Assembly: GCA_960531495.1 (NCBI GenBank)
Contig: CAUIJY010000075.1
Span: forward strand, 1,736,001 to 1,800,000
Direction of reading: 5' to 3'
DNA from: Zeus faber
Taxonomy: Eukaryota; Chordata; Actinopteri; Zeiformes; Zeidae
Length of the DNA stretch: 64,000 nucleotides
The notes beneath the pieces were generated by a model. That model was given only the letters and a program-made list of their open reading frames with translations. It did not search any database and had not been told where the DNA came from. The position numbers and the translations under genes are program-made. Within the stretch, counting starts at the first letter, position 1. Each line of letters opens with the position of its first letter. This document shows, one piece after another, positions 22,001-33,495 of the stretch.

Positions 22001-25000
22001 CTTTCAATCTTTCTTTCATTCTTTCTTTCAGTCTTTCAAAATTTGTTTCAAACTTTCAATCTTTCTTTCAATCTTTCAGTCGTTCAATCTTTCTTTCAAT
22101 CTTTCTTTGAATCTTTCAATCTTCAATCTTTCAATCTATCTTTCAGTCTTTCTTTCAATCATTCAATCTTTCAATCTTTCTTTCAATCTTTCTTTCTTTC
22201 TATCTTTCTTTCAATCTTTCTTTCAATCTTTCTTTCATTCTTTCCTTCAGTCTTTCAATCTTTCTTTCAATCTTTCTTTCATTCTTTCTTTCAATCTTTC
22301 TTTCAATCTTTCAATCTTTCTTTCAATATTTCTTTCAATCTTTCTTACTTTCAATCTTTCTTTCTTTAAATCTTTCTTTCAATCTTTCTTTCAAACTTTC
22401 ATTCTTTATTTCAATCTTTCAATCTTTCAATCTTTCTTTCATTCTTTCTTTCAATCTTTCTTTCAATCTTTCAGTCTTTCTTTCAATATTTCTTTCAATC
22501 TTTCTTTCTTTAAATCTTTCTTTCAATCTTTCTTTCAAACTTTCAATCTTTATTTCAAACTTTCAATCTTTCAATCTTTCTTTCAATCTTTCTTTCAATC
22601 TTTCTTTCAATCTTTCATTCTTTCTTTCATTCTTTCTTTCAATCTTTCAATCTTTCTTTAATTTTTTCTTTCAATCTTTCTTACTTTCAATTTTTCTATC
22701 TTTCAATATTTCTTCCAATCTTTCAATCTTTCTTTTGTTATTCTTTCAATCTTTCTTTCTTTCAATCTTTCTATCCATCTATCTATCAATCTTTTTTTCA
22801 TTCTTTCTTTCAATCTTTCTTTTTTCAATCTTTCTTGCAAACTTTCTTTCAATTGTTTAATCTTTCAATCTTTCTTTCATTCTTTCTTTCAGTCTTTCAA
22901 TCTCTTTTTCATTCTTTCTTTCAATATTTCAATCTTTCAATCTTTCTGTCATTCTTTCTGTCAATCTTTCAATCTTTGTTTCATTCTTTCTTTCAATCTT
23001 TCTTACTTTCAATTTTTCTATCTTTCAATATTTCTTCCAATCGTTCAATCTTTCTTTTATTATTTCTTTCAATCTTTCTTTCTTTCAATCTTTCTTTCCA
23101 TCTTTCTTTCAATCTTTCTTTCATTCTTTCTTTCAATCTTTCTTTTTTCAATATTTCTTTCAATCTGTCAATTTTTCTTTCATTCTTTCATTCTTTCTTT
23201 CAATTGTTCTTTCATTCTTTCTTTCAATCTTTCTTTAAATATTTCAATCTTTCAATCTTTCTTTCAATCTTTCAATCTTTCTTTCATTCTTTCTTTCAAT
23301 CTTTCAATCTTTCTTTCATTCGTTCTTTCAATCTTTCAATCTTTCAATTTTTCTATCTTTCAATATTTCTTCCAATCATTCAATCTTTCTTTCATTATTT
23401 CTTTCAATCTTTCTTTTGTTATTTCTTTCAATCTTTCTTTCTTTCAATCTTTCTTTCCATCTTTCTTTCAATCTTTCTTTCATTCTTTCTTTCAATCTTT
23501 CAATCTTTCTTTCAAACTTTCAATCTTTCTTTCCATCTTTCTTTCAATCTTTCTTTCCATCTTTCTTTCAATCTTTCTTTCATCATTTCTTTCAGTCTTT
23601 CAATCTTTCTTTCAAACTTTCAATCTTTCTTTCAATCTTTCAGTCGTTCAATCTTTCTTTCAATCTTTCTTTCAATCTTTCAATCTTCAGTCTTTCAATC
23701 TTTCTTTCAAACTTTCAATCTTTCTTTCAATCTTTCAGTCGTTCAATCTTTCTTTCAATCTTTCTTTCAATCTTTCAATCATTCAATCTTTCAATCATTC
23801 AATCTTTCAATCTTTCTTTCTTTCAATCTTTCTTTCAATCTTTCTTTCATTCTTTCCTTCAGTCTTTCAATCTTTCTTTCAATCTTTCTTTCAATCTTTC
23901 TTTCATTCTTTCTTTCAATCTTTCTTTCAATCTTTCAATCTTTCTTTCAATATATCTTTCAATCTTTCTTTTGTTATTCTTTCAATCTTTCTTTCTTTCA
24001 ATCTTTCTATCCATCTATCTATCAATCTTTTTTTCATTCTTTCTTTCAATCTTTCTTTTTTCAATCTTTCTTGCAAACTTTCTTTCAATTGTTTAATCTT
24101 TCAATCTTTCTTTCATTCTTTCTTTCAGTCTTTCAATCTCTTTTTCATTCTTTCTTTCAATATTTCAATCTTTCAATCTTTCTGTCATTCTTTCTGTCAA
24201 TCTTTCAATCTTTCTTTCATCCTTTCTTTCAATCTTTCTTACTTTCAATTTTTCTATCTTTCAATATTTCTTCCAATCGTTCAATCTTTCTTTTATTATT
24301 TCTTTCAATCTTTCTTTCTTTCAATCTTTCTTTCCATCTTTCTTTCAATCTTTCTTTCATTCTTTCTTTCAATCTTTCTTTTTTCAATATTTCTTTCAAT
24401 CTGTCAATTTTTCTTTCATTCTTTCTTTCAATTGTTCTTTCATTCTTTCTTTCAATCTTTCGTTAAATATTTCAATCTTTCAATCTTTCTTTCAATCTTT
24501 CAATCTTTCTTTCATTCTTTCTTTCAATCTTTCAATCTTTCTTTTATTCGTTCTTTCAATCTTTCAATCTTTCAATTTTTCTATCTTTCAATATTTCTTC
24601 CAATCGTTCAATCTTTCTTTCATTATTTCTTTCAATCTTTCTTTTGTTATTTCTTTCAATCTTTCTTCATTTCAATCTTTCTTTCCATCTTTCTTTCAAT
24701 CTTTCTTTCATTCTTTCTTTCAATCTTTCAATCTTTCTTTCAAACTTTCAATCTTTCTTTCCATCTTTCTTTCAATCTTTCTTTCATTATTTCTTTCAGT
24801 CTTTCAATCTTTCTTTCAAACTTTCAATCTTTCTTTCAATCTTTCAGTCGTTCAAGCTTTCTTTCAATCTTTCTTTCAATCTTTCAATCTTCAGTCTTTC
24901 AATCTTTCTTTCAAACTTTCAATCTTTCTTTCAATCTTTCAGTCGTTCAATCTTTCTTTCAATCTTTCTTTCAATCTTTCAATCATTCAATCTTTCAATC

Positions 25001-28000
25001 ATTCAATCTTTCAATCTTTTTTTCTTTCAATCTTTCTTTCAATCTTTCTATCATTCTTTCCATCAGTCTTTCAATCTTTCTTTCAATCTTTCTTTCAATC
25101 TTTCTTTCATTCTTTCTTTCAATCTTTCTTTCAATCTTTCAATCTTTCTTTCAATATGTCTTTCAATCTTTCTTACTTTCAATATTTCTTTTTTAAATCT
25201 TTCTTTCAATCTTTCTTTCAATCTTTCTTTCAAACTTTCATTCTTTATTTCAATCTTTCAATCATTCAATCTTTCTTTCATTCTTTATTTCAATCTTTCA
25301 ATCTTTCAATCTTTCTTTCATTCTTTCTTTCAATCTTTCTTTCAATCTTTCAATCTTTCTTTCAATATTTCTTTCAATCTTTCTTTCTTTAAATCTTTCT
25401 TTCAATCTTTCTTTCAAACTTTCAATCTTTATTTCAATCTTTCAATCTTCAAGCTTTCTTTCAATCTTTCTTTCAATCTTTCAATCTTTCTTTCATTCTT
25501 TCTTTCAATATTTCAATCTTTCTTTCATTCTTTCTTTCAATCTTTCAATCTTTCTTTAATTCTTTCTTTCAATCTTTCTTACTTTCAATTTTTCTATCTT
25601 TCAATATTTCTTCCAATCTTTCAATCTTTCTTTTGTTATTCTTTCAATCTTTCTTTCTTTCAATCTTTCTATCCATCTATCTTTCAATCTTTCTTTCATT
25701 CTTTCTTTCAATCTTTCTTTTTTCAAACTTTCTTGCAAACTTTCTTTCAATTGTTTAATCTTTCAATCTTTCTTTCATTCTTTCTTTCAGTGTTTCAATC
25801 TTTTTTTCATTCTTTCTTTCAATATTTCAATCTTTCAATCTTTCTTTCATTCTTTCTTTCAATCTTTCAATCTTTCTTTCATTCTTTCTTGCAATCTTTC
25901 TTTCAATTGTTTAATCTTTCAATCTTTCTTTCATTCTTTCCTTCAGTGTTTTAATCTTTTTTTCAATCTTTCTTTCATTCTTTCTTTCAATCGTTCTTTC
26001 TTTCGTTTAGTCTTTCTTTCAATCTTTCAATTTTTCAATCTTTCTTTCATTCTTTCTTTTAATCTTTCAATCTTTCTTTCATTGTTTCTTTCAATCTTTC
26101 TTTCATTCTTTCTTTCATTCTTTCTTTCAATCTTCTTTTCAATCATTCTTTCTTTCTTTTAGTCTTTCTTTCAATCTTTCAATTTTTCAATCTTTCTTTC
26201 ATTCTTTCTTTTAATCTTTCAATCTTTCTTTCATTGTTTCTTTCAATCTTTCTGTCCATCTTTCTTTCATTCTTTCCTTCAGTCTTTCATTCTTTCTTTC
26301 AATCTTTCTTTTTTCAATCATTCTTGCAATCATTCTTTCAATTGTTTAATCTTTCAATCTTTCTTTCATTCTTTCTTTCAGTCTTTCAATCTTTTTTTCA
26401 ATCTTTCTTTCATTATTTCTTTCAATCTTTCTGTCCGTCATTCTTTCTTTCAGTCTTTATTTCAATCATTCAATCTTTCAATCTTTCCTTCTATCTTTCT
26501 TTCAATCTTTCTTTCATTCTTTATTTCAATCTTTGTTTCATTCTTTCTTTCAATCTTTCATTCAATCTTTCTTTCAATCTTTCTTTCAATCTTTCTTTCA
26601 TTCTTTATTTTAATCTTTCAATCTTTCTTTAATTGTTTCTTTCAATCTTTCTGTCTTTCAATATTTCTTTCAATCTTTCAATCTTTCTTTTTTTTTCAAT
26701 CTTTCTTTCAATCTTTCTTTTATTCTATCTTTAAATCTTTGTTTTTTCAATCTTTCTTGCAATCTTTCTTTCAGTCTTTCAATCTGTCTTTCAAACTTTC
26801 AATCTTTCTTTCAATCTTTCAATCTTTCAATCTTTCTTTCAATTTTTCTTTCAATCTTTCAGTCTTTCTTTCATTCTTTCTTTCAATCTTTCAATCTTGC
26901 AATCTTTCTTTCATTCTTTCTTTCAATCTTTCAATCTTTCTTTCAATATTTCTTTCAATCTTTCTTTCTGTCAATCTTTCTTTCCATCTTTCTTTCCATC
27001 TTTCTTTCATTCTTTCCTTCAGTCTTTCAATCTTTCTTTCAATCTTTCTTTCAATTTTTCTTTCAATCTTTCTTTCACTCTTTCCTTCAATCTTTCAATC
27101 TTTCTTTCAATCTTTCTTTCAATCTTTCATTCATTCTTTCTTTCAATCTTTCAATCTTTCTTTCAATATTTCTTTCAATCTTTTTTACTTTCAATCTTTC
27201 TTTCTTTAAATCTTTCTCTCAATCTTTCTTTCAAACTTTCATTATTTATTTCAATATTTCAATCCTTCAATCTTTCTTTCATTCTTTCTTTCAATCTTTC
27301 TTTCAAACTTTCAATCTTTCTTTCAATATTTCTTTCAATCTTTCTTTCTTTAAATCTTTCTTTCAATCTTTCTTTCAAACGTTCAATCTTTATTTCAATC
27401 TTTCAATCTTTCAATCTTTCTTTCATTCTTTCTTTCAATATTTCAATTTTTCAATCTTTCTTTCATTCTTTCTTTTAATCTTTCAATCTTTCTTTCATTG
27501 TTTCTTTCAATCTTTCTGTCTTTCAATATTTCATTCAATCTTTCTTTCATTCCTTCTTTCAATCTTTCTTTCAAATTTTCTTTCAATCTTTCTTTTTTCA
27601 ATATTTCTTTCAATCTTTCTTTCATTCTTTCTTTCAGTCTTTCAAAATTTGTTTCAAACTTTCAATCTTTCTTTCAATCTTTCAGTCGTTCAATCTTTCT
27701 TTGAATCTTTCAATCTTCAATCTTTCAATCTATCTTTCAGTCTTTCTTTCAATCATTCAATCTTTCAATCTTTCTTTCAATCTTTCTTTCTTTCAATCTT
27801 TCTTTCAATCTTTCTTTCATTCTTTCCTTCAGTCTTTCAATCTTTCTTTCAATCTTTCTTTCAATCTTTCTTTCAATCTTTCTTTCAATCTTTCTTTCAT
27901 TCTTTCTTTCAATCTTTCTTTCAATCTTTCAATCTTTCAATTTTTCTATCTTTCAATATTTCTTCCAATCGTTCAATCTTTCTTTCATTATTTCTTTCAA

Positions 28001-29971
28001 TCTTTCTTTTGTTATTTCTTTCAATCTTTCTTCATTTCAATCTTTCTTTCCATCTTTCTTTCAATCTTTCTTTCATTCTTTCTTTCAATCTTTCAATCTT
28101 TCTTTCAAACTTTCAATCTTTCTTTCCATCTTTCTTTCAATCTTTCTTTCATTATTTCTTTCAGTCTTTCAATCTTTCTTTCAAACTTTCAATCTTTCTT
28201 TCAATCTTTCAGTCGTTCAAGCTTTCTTTCAAACTTTCTTTCAATCTTTCAATCTTCAGTCTTTCAATCTTTCTTTCAAACTTTCAATCTTTCTTTCAAT
28301 CTTTCAGTCGTTCAATCTTTCTTTCAATCTTTCAATCATTCAATCTTTCAATCATTCAATCTTTCAATCTTTTTTTCTTTCAATCTTTCTTTCAATCTTT
28401 CTATCATTCTTTCCATCAGTCTTTCAATCTTTCTTTCAATCTTTCTTTCAATCTTTCTTTCATTCTTTCTTTCAATCTTTCTTTCAATCTTTCAATTTTT
28501 CTTTCAATATGTCTTTCAATCTTTCTTACTTTCAATCTTTCTTTTTTAAATCTTTCTTTCAATCTTTCTTTCAAACTTTCATTCTTTATTTCAATCTTTC
28601 AATCATTCAATCTTTCTTTCATTCTTTATTTCAATCTTTCAATCTTTCAATCTTTCTTTCAATCTTTCTTTCAATCTTTCAATCTTTCGTTCAATATTTC
28701 TTTCAATCTTTCTTTCTTTTAATCTTTCTTTCAATCTTTCTTTCAAACTTTCAATCTTTATTTCAATCTTTCAATCTTCAATCTTTCTTTCAATCTTTCT
28801 TTCAATCTTTCAATCTTTCTTTCATTCTTTCTTTCAATATTTCAATCTTTCTTTCATTCTTTCTTTCAATCTTTCAATCTTTCTTTAATTCTTTCTTTCA
28901 ATCTTTCTTACTTTCAATTTTTCTATCTTTCAATATTTCTTCCAATCTTTCAATCTTTCTTTTGTTATTCTTTAAATCTTTCTTTCTTTCAATCTTTCTA
29001 TCCATCTATCTTTCAATCTTTCTTTCATTCTTTCTTTCAATCTTTCTTTTTTCAAACTTTCTTGCAAACTTTCTTTCAATTGTTTAATCTTTCAATCTTT
29101 CTTTCATTCTTTCTTTCAGTCTTTCAATCTTTTTTTCATTCTTTCTTTCAATATTTCAATCTTTCCATCTTTCTTTCATTCTTTCTTTCAATCTTTCAAT
29201 CTTTCTTTCATTCTTTCTTGCAATCTTTCTTTCAATTGTTTAATCTTTCAATCTTTCTTTCATTCTTTCCTTCAGTGTTTTAATCTTTTTTTCATTCTTT
29301 CTTTCATTCTTTCTTTCAATCGTTCTTTCTTTCGTTTAGTCTTTCTTTCAATCTTTCAATTTTTCAATCTTTCTTTCATTCTTTCTTTTAATCTTTCAAT
29401 CTTTCTTTCATTGTTTCTTTCAATCTTTCTGTCCATCTTTCTTTCATTCTTTCCTTCAGTCTTTCTTTCATTCTTTCTTTCAATCTTTCTTTTTTCAATC
29501 ATTCTTGCAATCATTCTTTCAATTGTTTAATCTTTCAATCTTTCTTTCATTCTTTCTTTCAGTCTTTCAATCTTTTTTTCAATCTTTCTTTCATTATTTC
29601 TTTCAATCTTTCTGTCTGTCATTCTTTCTTTCAGTCTTTCTTTCAATCATTCAATCTTTCAATCTTTCCTTCTATCTTTCTTTCAATCTCTCTTTCATTC
29701 TTTATTTCAATCTTTGTTTCATTCTTTCTTTCAATCTTTCATTCAATCTTTCTTTCAATCTTTCTTTCAATCTTTCTTTCAATCTTTCTTTCATTCTTTA
29801 TTTTAATCTTTCAATCTTTCTTTAATTGTTTCTTTCAATCTTTCTGTCTTTCAATATTTCTTTCAATCTTTCAATCTTTCTTTTTTTTTCAATCTTTCTT
29901 TCAATCTTTCTTTTATTCTATCTTTAAATCTTTGTTTTTTCAATCTTTCTTGCAATCTTTCTTTCAGTCTT
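19042..29971 (+). repeat. CT-rich CTTTCAAT satellite, block 3
   Basis: The same 8/12-bp family. About 19,042-23,234 mirrors block 2. About 23,000-25,100 shows a repeat of about 1.23 kb (22835 to about 24073, and 23416 to 24644). About 25,150-29,970 shows a unit of about 3.3 kb (25156 to 28509 is 3,353 bp; 25954 to 29283 is 3,329 bp), carrying markers such as a pure pyrimidine run with 8-9 T at about 26,688 and 29,880. No gene is seen. The block ends at the Rex1 insertion. Confidence 0.94.
25570..27850 (+). repeat. Array paralogue block a (no Rex1)
   Basis: This block is collinear with about 37,940-40,200, with an offset of 12,359 bp at its left end and 12,371 bp over most of it (26234 to 38605, 26739 to 39110, 27443 to 39814, 27649 to 40020). 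It is also collinear with a third copy split by Rex1: about 28,900-29,971 plus 33,496-34,600, offsets about 3,190-3,330 bp before and 6,632 bp after the insertion. It supplies the empty site for Rex1 near 26,770. Confidence 0.75.
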
Positions 29972-29992
29972 CAAGATTCAAGATTCAAGATT
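29972..29992 (-). repeat. Rex1 terminal heptamer repeat
   Basis: Three direct copies of caagatt on the plus strand (aatcttg on the element strand) form the extreme 3' end. Short terminal repeats in place of a poly(A) tail are common in CR1/L2/Rex1-type LINEs. Confidence 0.8.
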
Positions 29993-30477
29993 TTTATTTG
30001 TCACATACATATACATACTTCCATACATATATGCAGTGAAATGTAATGCAACGCACCCGGTGATAGCACACAAGAAGTCCTAGGAAAAAGTACTAAAATA
30101 AAATAAAATAAAAAGTAGAAAATTACTTCCTAATAGACCGACTAACTGACTCCTAAAACGTAATACAGTAAGTGGAATACTTATAGAATAAGATAAAAAA
30201 TATATAGAATAAAATACAATAAAAAATAAATTGAAATAAAATGGAATAGGTTGAAGGAATATGGCTATGTATATACAGATATGTGCATTTAAAGTGGCAT
30301 GTGAATTAAAGTGGCATGTGAATGTGAATAGTGTGAGGTAGTGTTTGGGATAATACAGCACAGTATACAACAGTACGGCGCAGCAATACGGCATCACGAA
30401 CAACCCTGAACAGTGATACAGTATGCGGTACAGTATGCTACATACAGTACAGTAGGTAGTGGAGCCTAGTGCATGGC
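29993..30477 (-). other. Rex1 3' untranslated region
   Basis: About 485 bp of AT-rich sequence between the ORF stop and the terminal heptamers. It holds an A/T-biased stretch with repeated aaaat words at about 30,094-30,113 and 30,180-30,240. A spurious antisense-free frame at 30080-30403 has no recognisable product. Confidence 0.7.
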
Positions 30478-33402
30478 TCAGTTAGGACCCCTGGTGAGGT
30501 CAGCATTGACAGTTCTGATGGCTTGAGGGAAGAAACTCCGTCTCAGTCTCTCTGTTCTCGCTGCGTGACTGCGGAGGCGCTTGCCTGACCGCAGCAGCTG
30601 AAACAGTCCGTTGTTGGGGTGATGAGGATCCTTCATGATCCTACGGGCTCTGCTACTACACCTCCTGGTGTATAACTCCTGCAAGGGGGGGAGGGTAGTT
30701 CCAGTGGTACGTTCAGCTGAACGCACCACCCTCTGCAGGGCCCGCCTGTCCTGGGCAGTACAGTTCCCAAACCAGGCAGTGATGTTGCCTGTCAGGATGC
30801 TCTCCACTGCTCCAGAGTAGAAGGACTTGAGGATCCTCACCGAGACCCGGAATTTCCTCAGCTGCCTGAGGTGGTAGAGACGCTGCCTCGCCTTTCTCAC
30901 CAGAGTGTCTGTGTGAACAGTCCATGTTAAGTCCTCAGTGATGTGGACTCCCAGATATCTGAAGCTGCTCACCCTATCGACAGCAGTCCCATTAATCCAC
31001 AACGGCGCGTGCGTCCTCGATTGTGATCCACGCCTAAAGTCCACAATCAGCTCCTTGGTTTTGCTGACGTTCAGGTGGAGGCTGTTGTCCTGGCACCAGA
31101 GTGACAGGTCAGCCACCTCCTCGCGGTAGGCCTTCTCATCGCAGTCGGTGATCAGGCCCACGACCACGGTGTCGTCAGCAAACTTGATGATGGTGTTGGA
31201 GCTGGACCTGGCCACACAGTCATGTGTGTACAGGGAGTACAGTAGGGGGCTGAGGACGCAGCCCTGGGGGGATCCTGTATTCAGGGTGAGGGAGCTTGAC
31301 ATGTACTTCCCCACCTTGACCACCTGGGGGCGGCCTGTGAGGAAGTCCAGGATCCAGGTGCACAGCGGAGCATTCAATCCTAGCTCCAACAACTTGACAG
31401 CCAGTCTGGTGGGGACGATGGTGTTGAAAGCTGAACTATAATCAATGAACAGCATTCTCACATAGGCCCCCTTCTGGCCATCCAGGTGCGTGAGCGTGGT
31501 GTGCAGTACCTGAGAGACCGCGTCATCCGTGGATCTGTTCTGCCGGTACGCGAACTGCAACGGGTCCAAGGTGCGGGGGAGGGAGGCGCAGATGTAATCC
31601 TTAATCAGCCTCTCGAAACACTTCATGACCACCGAGGTGAGGGCCACCGGACGGTAGTCATTCAGGCAGGTTGGAGAGGCGATCTTCGGGACAGGAACGA
31701 CGGTGGACCTCTTGAAGCAGGATGGGACCACTGATTCAGCCAGGGAGATGTTGAATATTGTGGTGAACACCGGAGCTAGCTGGTTAGCACAGGTCTTCAG
31801 TACTCGCCCAGATATGCCGTCTGGACCCGCAGCTTTCCTGGTGTTCACCCGCATCAGAGCCCTCCTGACCTCGTGCACGGACACTGAGAGTCCGCGCTCA
31901 TCCCCAGCGGTGTAGCTCCAATTAGCCGGCGAGCTAGCGGTGTTGCTGCCAGACTCGAACCGCGCATAAAAGGAGTTCAGTTGGTTGGCCAGGGAGGCGT
32001 CCGCACTCGTGGCTGGGGAGGAGCTGCTCTTGTAGTTAGTTATTGTTCGCAGCCCCTGCCACAAGCGTCTTGTGTCCCCCCGCTCCATCTGCAGCTCCAC
32101 GGTCTCTCTGTACGTCCGTTTAGCGTCCCTCACCGCCCTCCGCAGATTGTACGACGCCGCTTTGTAGTTGTCCATGTTGCCAGATACAAGTCCGTCGTTG
32201 TAAGCGGCCGTGCGCGCATTCAGAGCGCAGCGGATGGATTTATCAACCCATGGTTTCTGGTTTGGAAATATCCGAACTTTCACCGTAGGAACGATTTCAT
32301 CCGCGAGCGTAGCCACGAAACTCACTACAACCTCCGTAAACTCGCTGACGTCACTTGAACTCGCTCGGAACATGTCCCAGTCTACGTCAGTCAGAGCGTC
32401 CTGAAGCGCAGCCTCTGATTGGTCCGTCCACCGCTTCACTTCCCTCGTCATCACCAGATCCCGCGCGATCAGAGGCCTGTAAACAGGAAGCAGCGAGATC
32501 GCGGCGTGATCTGATTTCCCGAAAGCAGGAAGCGACACGGGCTTGTATCCGTTCTTGTAAGGAGTGTAACAATGGTCCAGAGTTCTGTCTCCCCTGGTGG
32601 CACACGTGATGTGTTGGTGGAAATTCGGCAGAACTTTTTTAAGGTTGGCCCTGTTAAAGTCCCCAGTCACCACCACAGCCGCGTCGGGATGTCTGTTCTG
32701 AAATCCGCACAACACATCGTGCAGAACCGACAGAGCTGCGTCGGTGTCCGCTTGCGGTGGGATATAAACGGCTGTAATGATGACCGTGCTGAATTCCCGG
32801 GGGAGATAAAATGGACGGCATAGTATGGTCAGCTGTTCCAGGTTCGGCGAGCAGGAGTGGGAGAGGAATTTGGTGTTGTTGGCGTTACACCAGCGGTTGT
32901 TTACCATTAGGCAGACGCCTCCACCTTTGGATTTCCCCGACTCTGCCGTTCTGTCGCCGCGGAACACGGAGAAGGCCTCGGCTGGACGTATGGCTTCATC
33001 CGGCACCAGTGGGGTCAGCCATGTTTCCGTCAGGCAGAGGACGCAACAGTTCCTCGTGTCACGCTGGAATTGAATCCTCGCTCGAAGTTCATCCATCTTG
33101 TTCTCCAGGGACTGGACGTTCGCAAGAAGGATGCTTGGCAGAGGTGGACGGTAAGGTTGCGTCCTCATTCTGACCCGAATGCCGCCTCGTTTACCTCGGT
33201 GCTTCCTCCGTGGGCCGGCTCGTGGAACAGTGACTCCATTTCTGTTGTAGTTGTTGTTGCGAGTGTTCCCGCGTAGGATTTCCGCCGGCCACTCTGCTCC
33301 CACGGATAAAAAGTCCCAAAGTTGTTCGTTTAGGGAAATTTTTATATCCATGAGTGCATCGCGGCCGTATGAGTTAATTGTTGATGTTTTTCTGGCGAAC
33401 AT
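30478..33402 (-). CDS. Rex1-like ORF: endonuclease/reverse transcriptase polyprotein
   Basis: A 974-residue intact frame whose product would nick host DNA and reverse-transcribe its own RNA onto the nick. Residues about 90-305 are an APE-type endonuclease with N95 (LANVQS), E126 (LTETW), Y213 (VYIPP), D248/N250 (GDFN), D272/D276 and S297-D298-H299. Residues about 510-800 are the reverse transcriptase: AGPDGIS (525-531), motif A LFIDYSSAF with D654, motif B TGSPQGCVLSP (about 709-719) and motif C FADD (741-744). The C-terminal part (RRALQRVVRSAER, DPHHPNNGLF) matches the CR1/Rex1-type C-terminus. The start is supported by A at -3 and the short leader. No second ORF is seen, as is usual for Rex1. 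No frameshift or stop is present, so it looks young and possibly active. Fish genomes often misannotate such frames as host genes. Confidence 0.9.
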   Translation of the reverse strand: MFARKTSTINSYGRDALMDIKISLNEQLWDFLSVGAEWPAEILRGNTRNNNYNRNGVTVPRAGPRRKHRGKRGGIRVRMRTQPYRPPLPSILLANVQSLENKMDELRARIQFQRDTRNCCVLCLTETWLTPLVPDEAIRPAEAFSVFRGDRTAESGKSKGGGVCLMVNNRWCNANNTKFLSHSCSPNLEQLTILCRPFYLPREFSTVIITAVYIPPQADTDAALSVLHDVLCGFQNRHPDAAVVVTGDFNRANLKKVLPNFHQHITCATRGDRTLDHCYTPYKNGYKPVSLPAFGKSDHAAISLLPVYRPLIARDLVMTREVKRWTDQSEAALQDALTDVDWDMFRASSSDVSEFTEVVVSFVATLADEIVPTVKVRIFPNQKPWVDKSIRCALNARTAAYNDGLVSGNMDNYKAASYNLRRAVRDAKRTYRETVELQMERGDTRRLWQGLRTITNYKSSSSPATSADASLANQLNSFYARFESGSNTASSPANWSYTAGDERGLSVSVHEVRRALMRVNTRKAAGPDGISGRVLKTCANQLAPVFTTIFNISLAESVVPSCFKRSTVVPVPKIASPTCLNDYRPVALTSVVMKCFERLIKDYICASLPRTLDPLQFAYRQNRSTDDAVSQVLHTTLTHLDGQKGAYVRMLFIDYSSAFNTIVPTRLAVKLLELGLNAPLCTWILDFLTGRPQVVKVGKYMSSSLTLNTGSPQGCVLSPLLYSLYTHDCVARSSSNTIIKFADDTVVVGLITDCDEKAYREEVADLSLWCQDNSLHLNVSKTKELIVDFRRGSQSRTHAPLWINGTAVDRVSSFRYLGVHITEDLTWTVHTDTLVRKARQRLYHLRQLRKFRVSVRILKSFYSGAVESILTGNITAWFGNCTAQDRRALQRVVRSAERTTGTTLPPLQELYTRRCSSRARRIMKDPHHPNNGLFQLLRSGKRLRSHAARTERLRRSFFPQAIRTVNADLTRGPN

Positions 33403-33495
33403 TGTGATAAAAAAAGGAAAAAAATACTAAAGAGTAAGAAAGAAACCGGAGCGCCGGCGCAGGCGACCGCTAGGGGCGGCGCCACTATCGCACTA

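Larger units (their letters stand above)
12170..23234 (+). repeat. Right copy of the large direct segmental duplication
   Basis: Collinear with about 265-10,839. It contains a second L2 copy with the same endpoints and the same internal deletions, whose predicted proteins are identical to those of copy 1. Differences are confined to the array: for example, about 20,170 reads caatatttcattc where the left copy at about 7,779 reads caatatttcagtc, and one 8-bp unit is lost near 21,410. It carries about 488 bp extra at about 14,600-15,100. Confidence 0.85.
29972..33495 (-). mobile_element. Rex1/Babar-like LINE, apparently full length
   Basis: A 3,524-bp minus-strand insertion with one long ORF, a short 5' leader (about 33,403-33,495) and a 3' UTR of about 500 bp ending in three caagatt units (29972-29992, plus-strand reading). 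The plus-strand left flank ends cagtctt and the right flank begins ctttcaatctgtc. The empty site is present in paralogous blocks at about 26,770 and 39,140 as cagtctttcaatctgtc, so the duplicated target is only about 3 bp (ctt). The ORF style and terminal repeats match Rex1-type fish LINEs by memory. Lineages close to Rex1 within the CR1/L2 group cannot be excluded. Confidence 0.85.

Noticed and set aside
30635..33276. Plus-strand open frames opposite the Rex1 ORF, and similar frames opposite L2 and L1-Tx1 ORFs.
   Set aside because: They are shadows of the coding strand with no recognisable domains.
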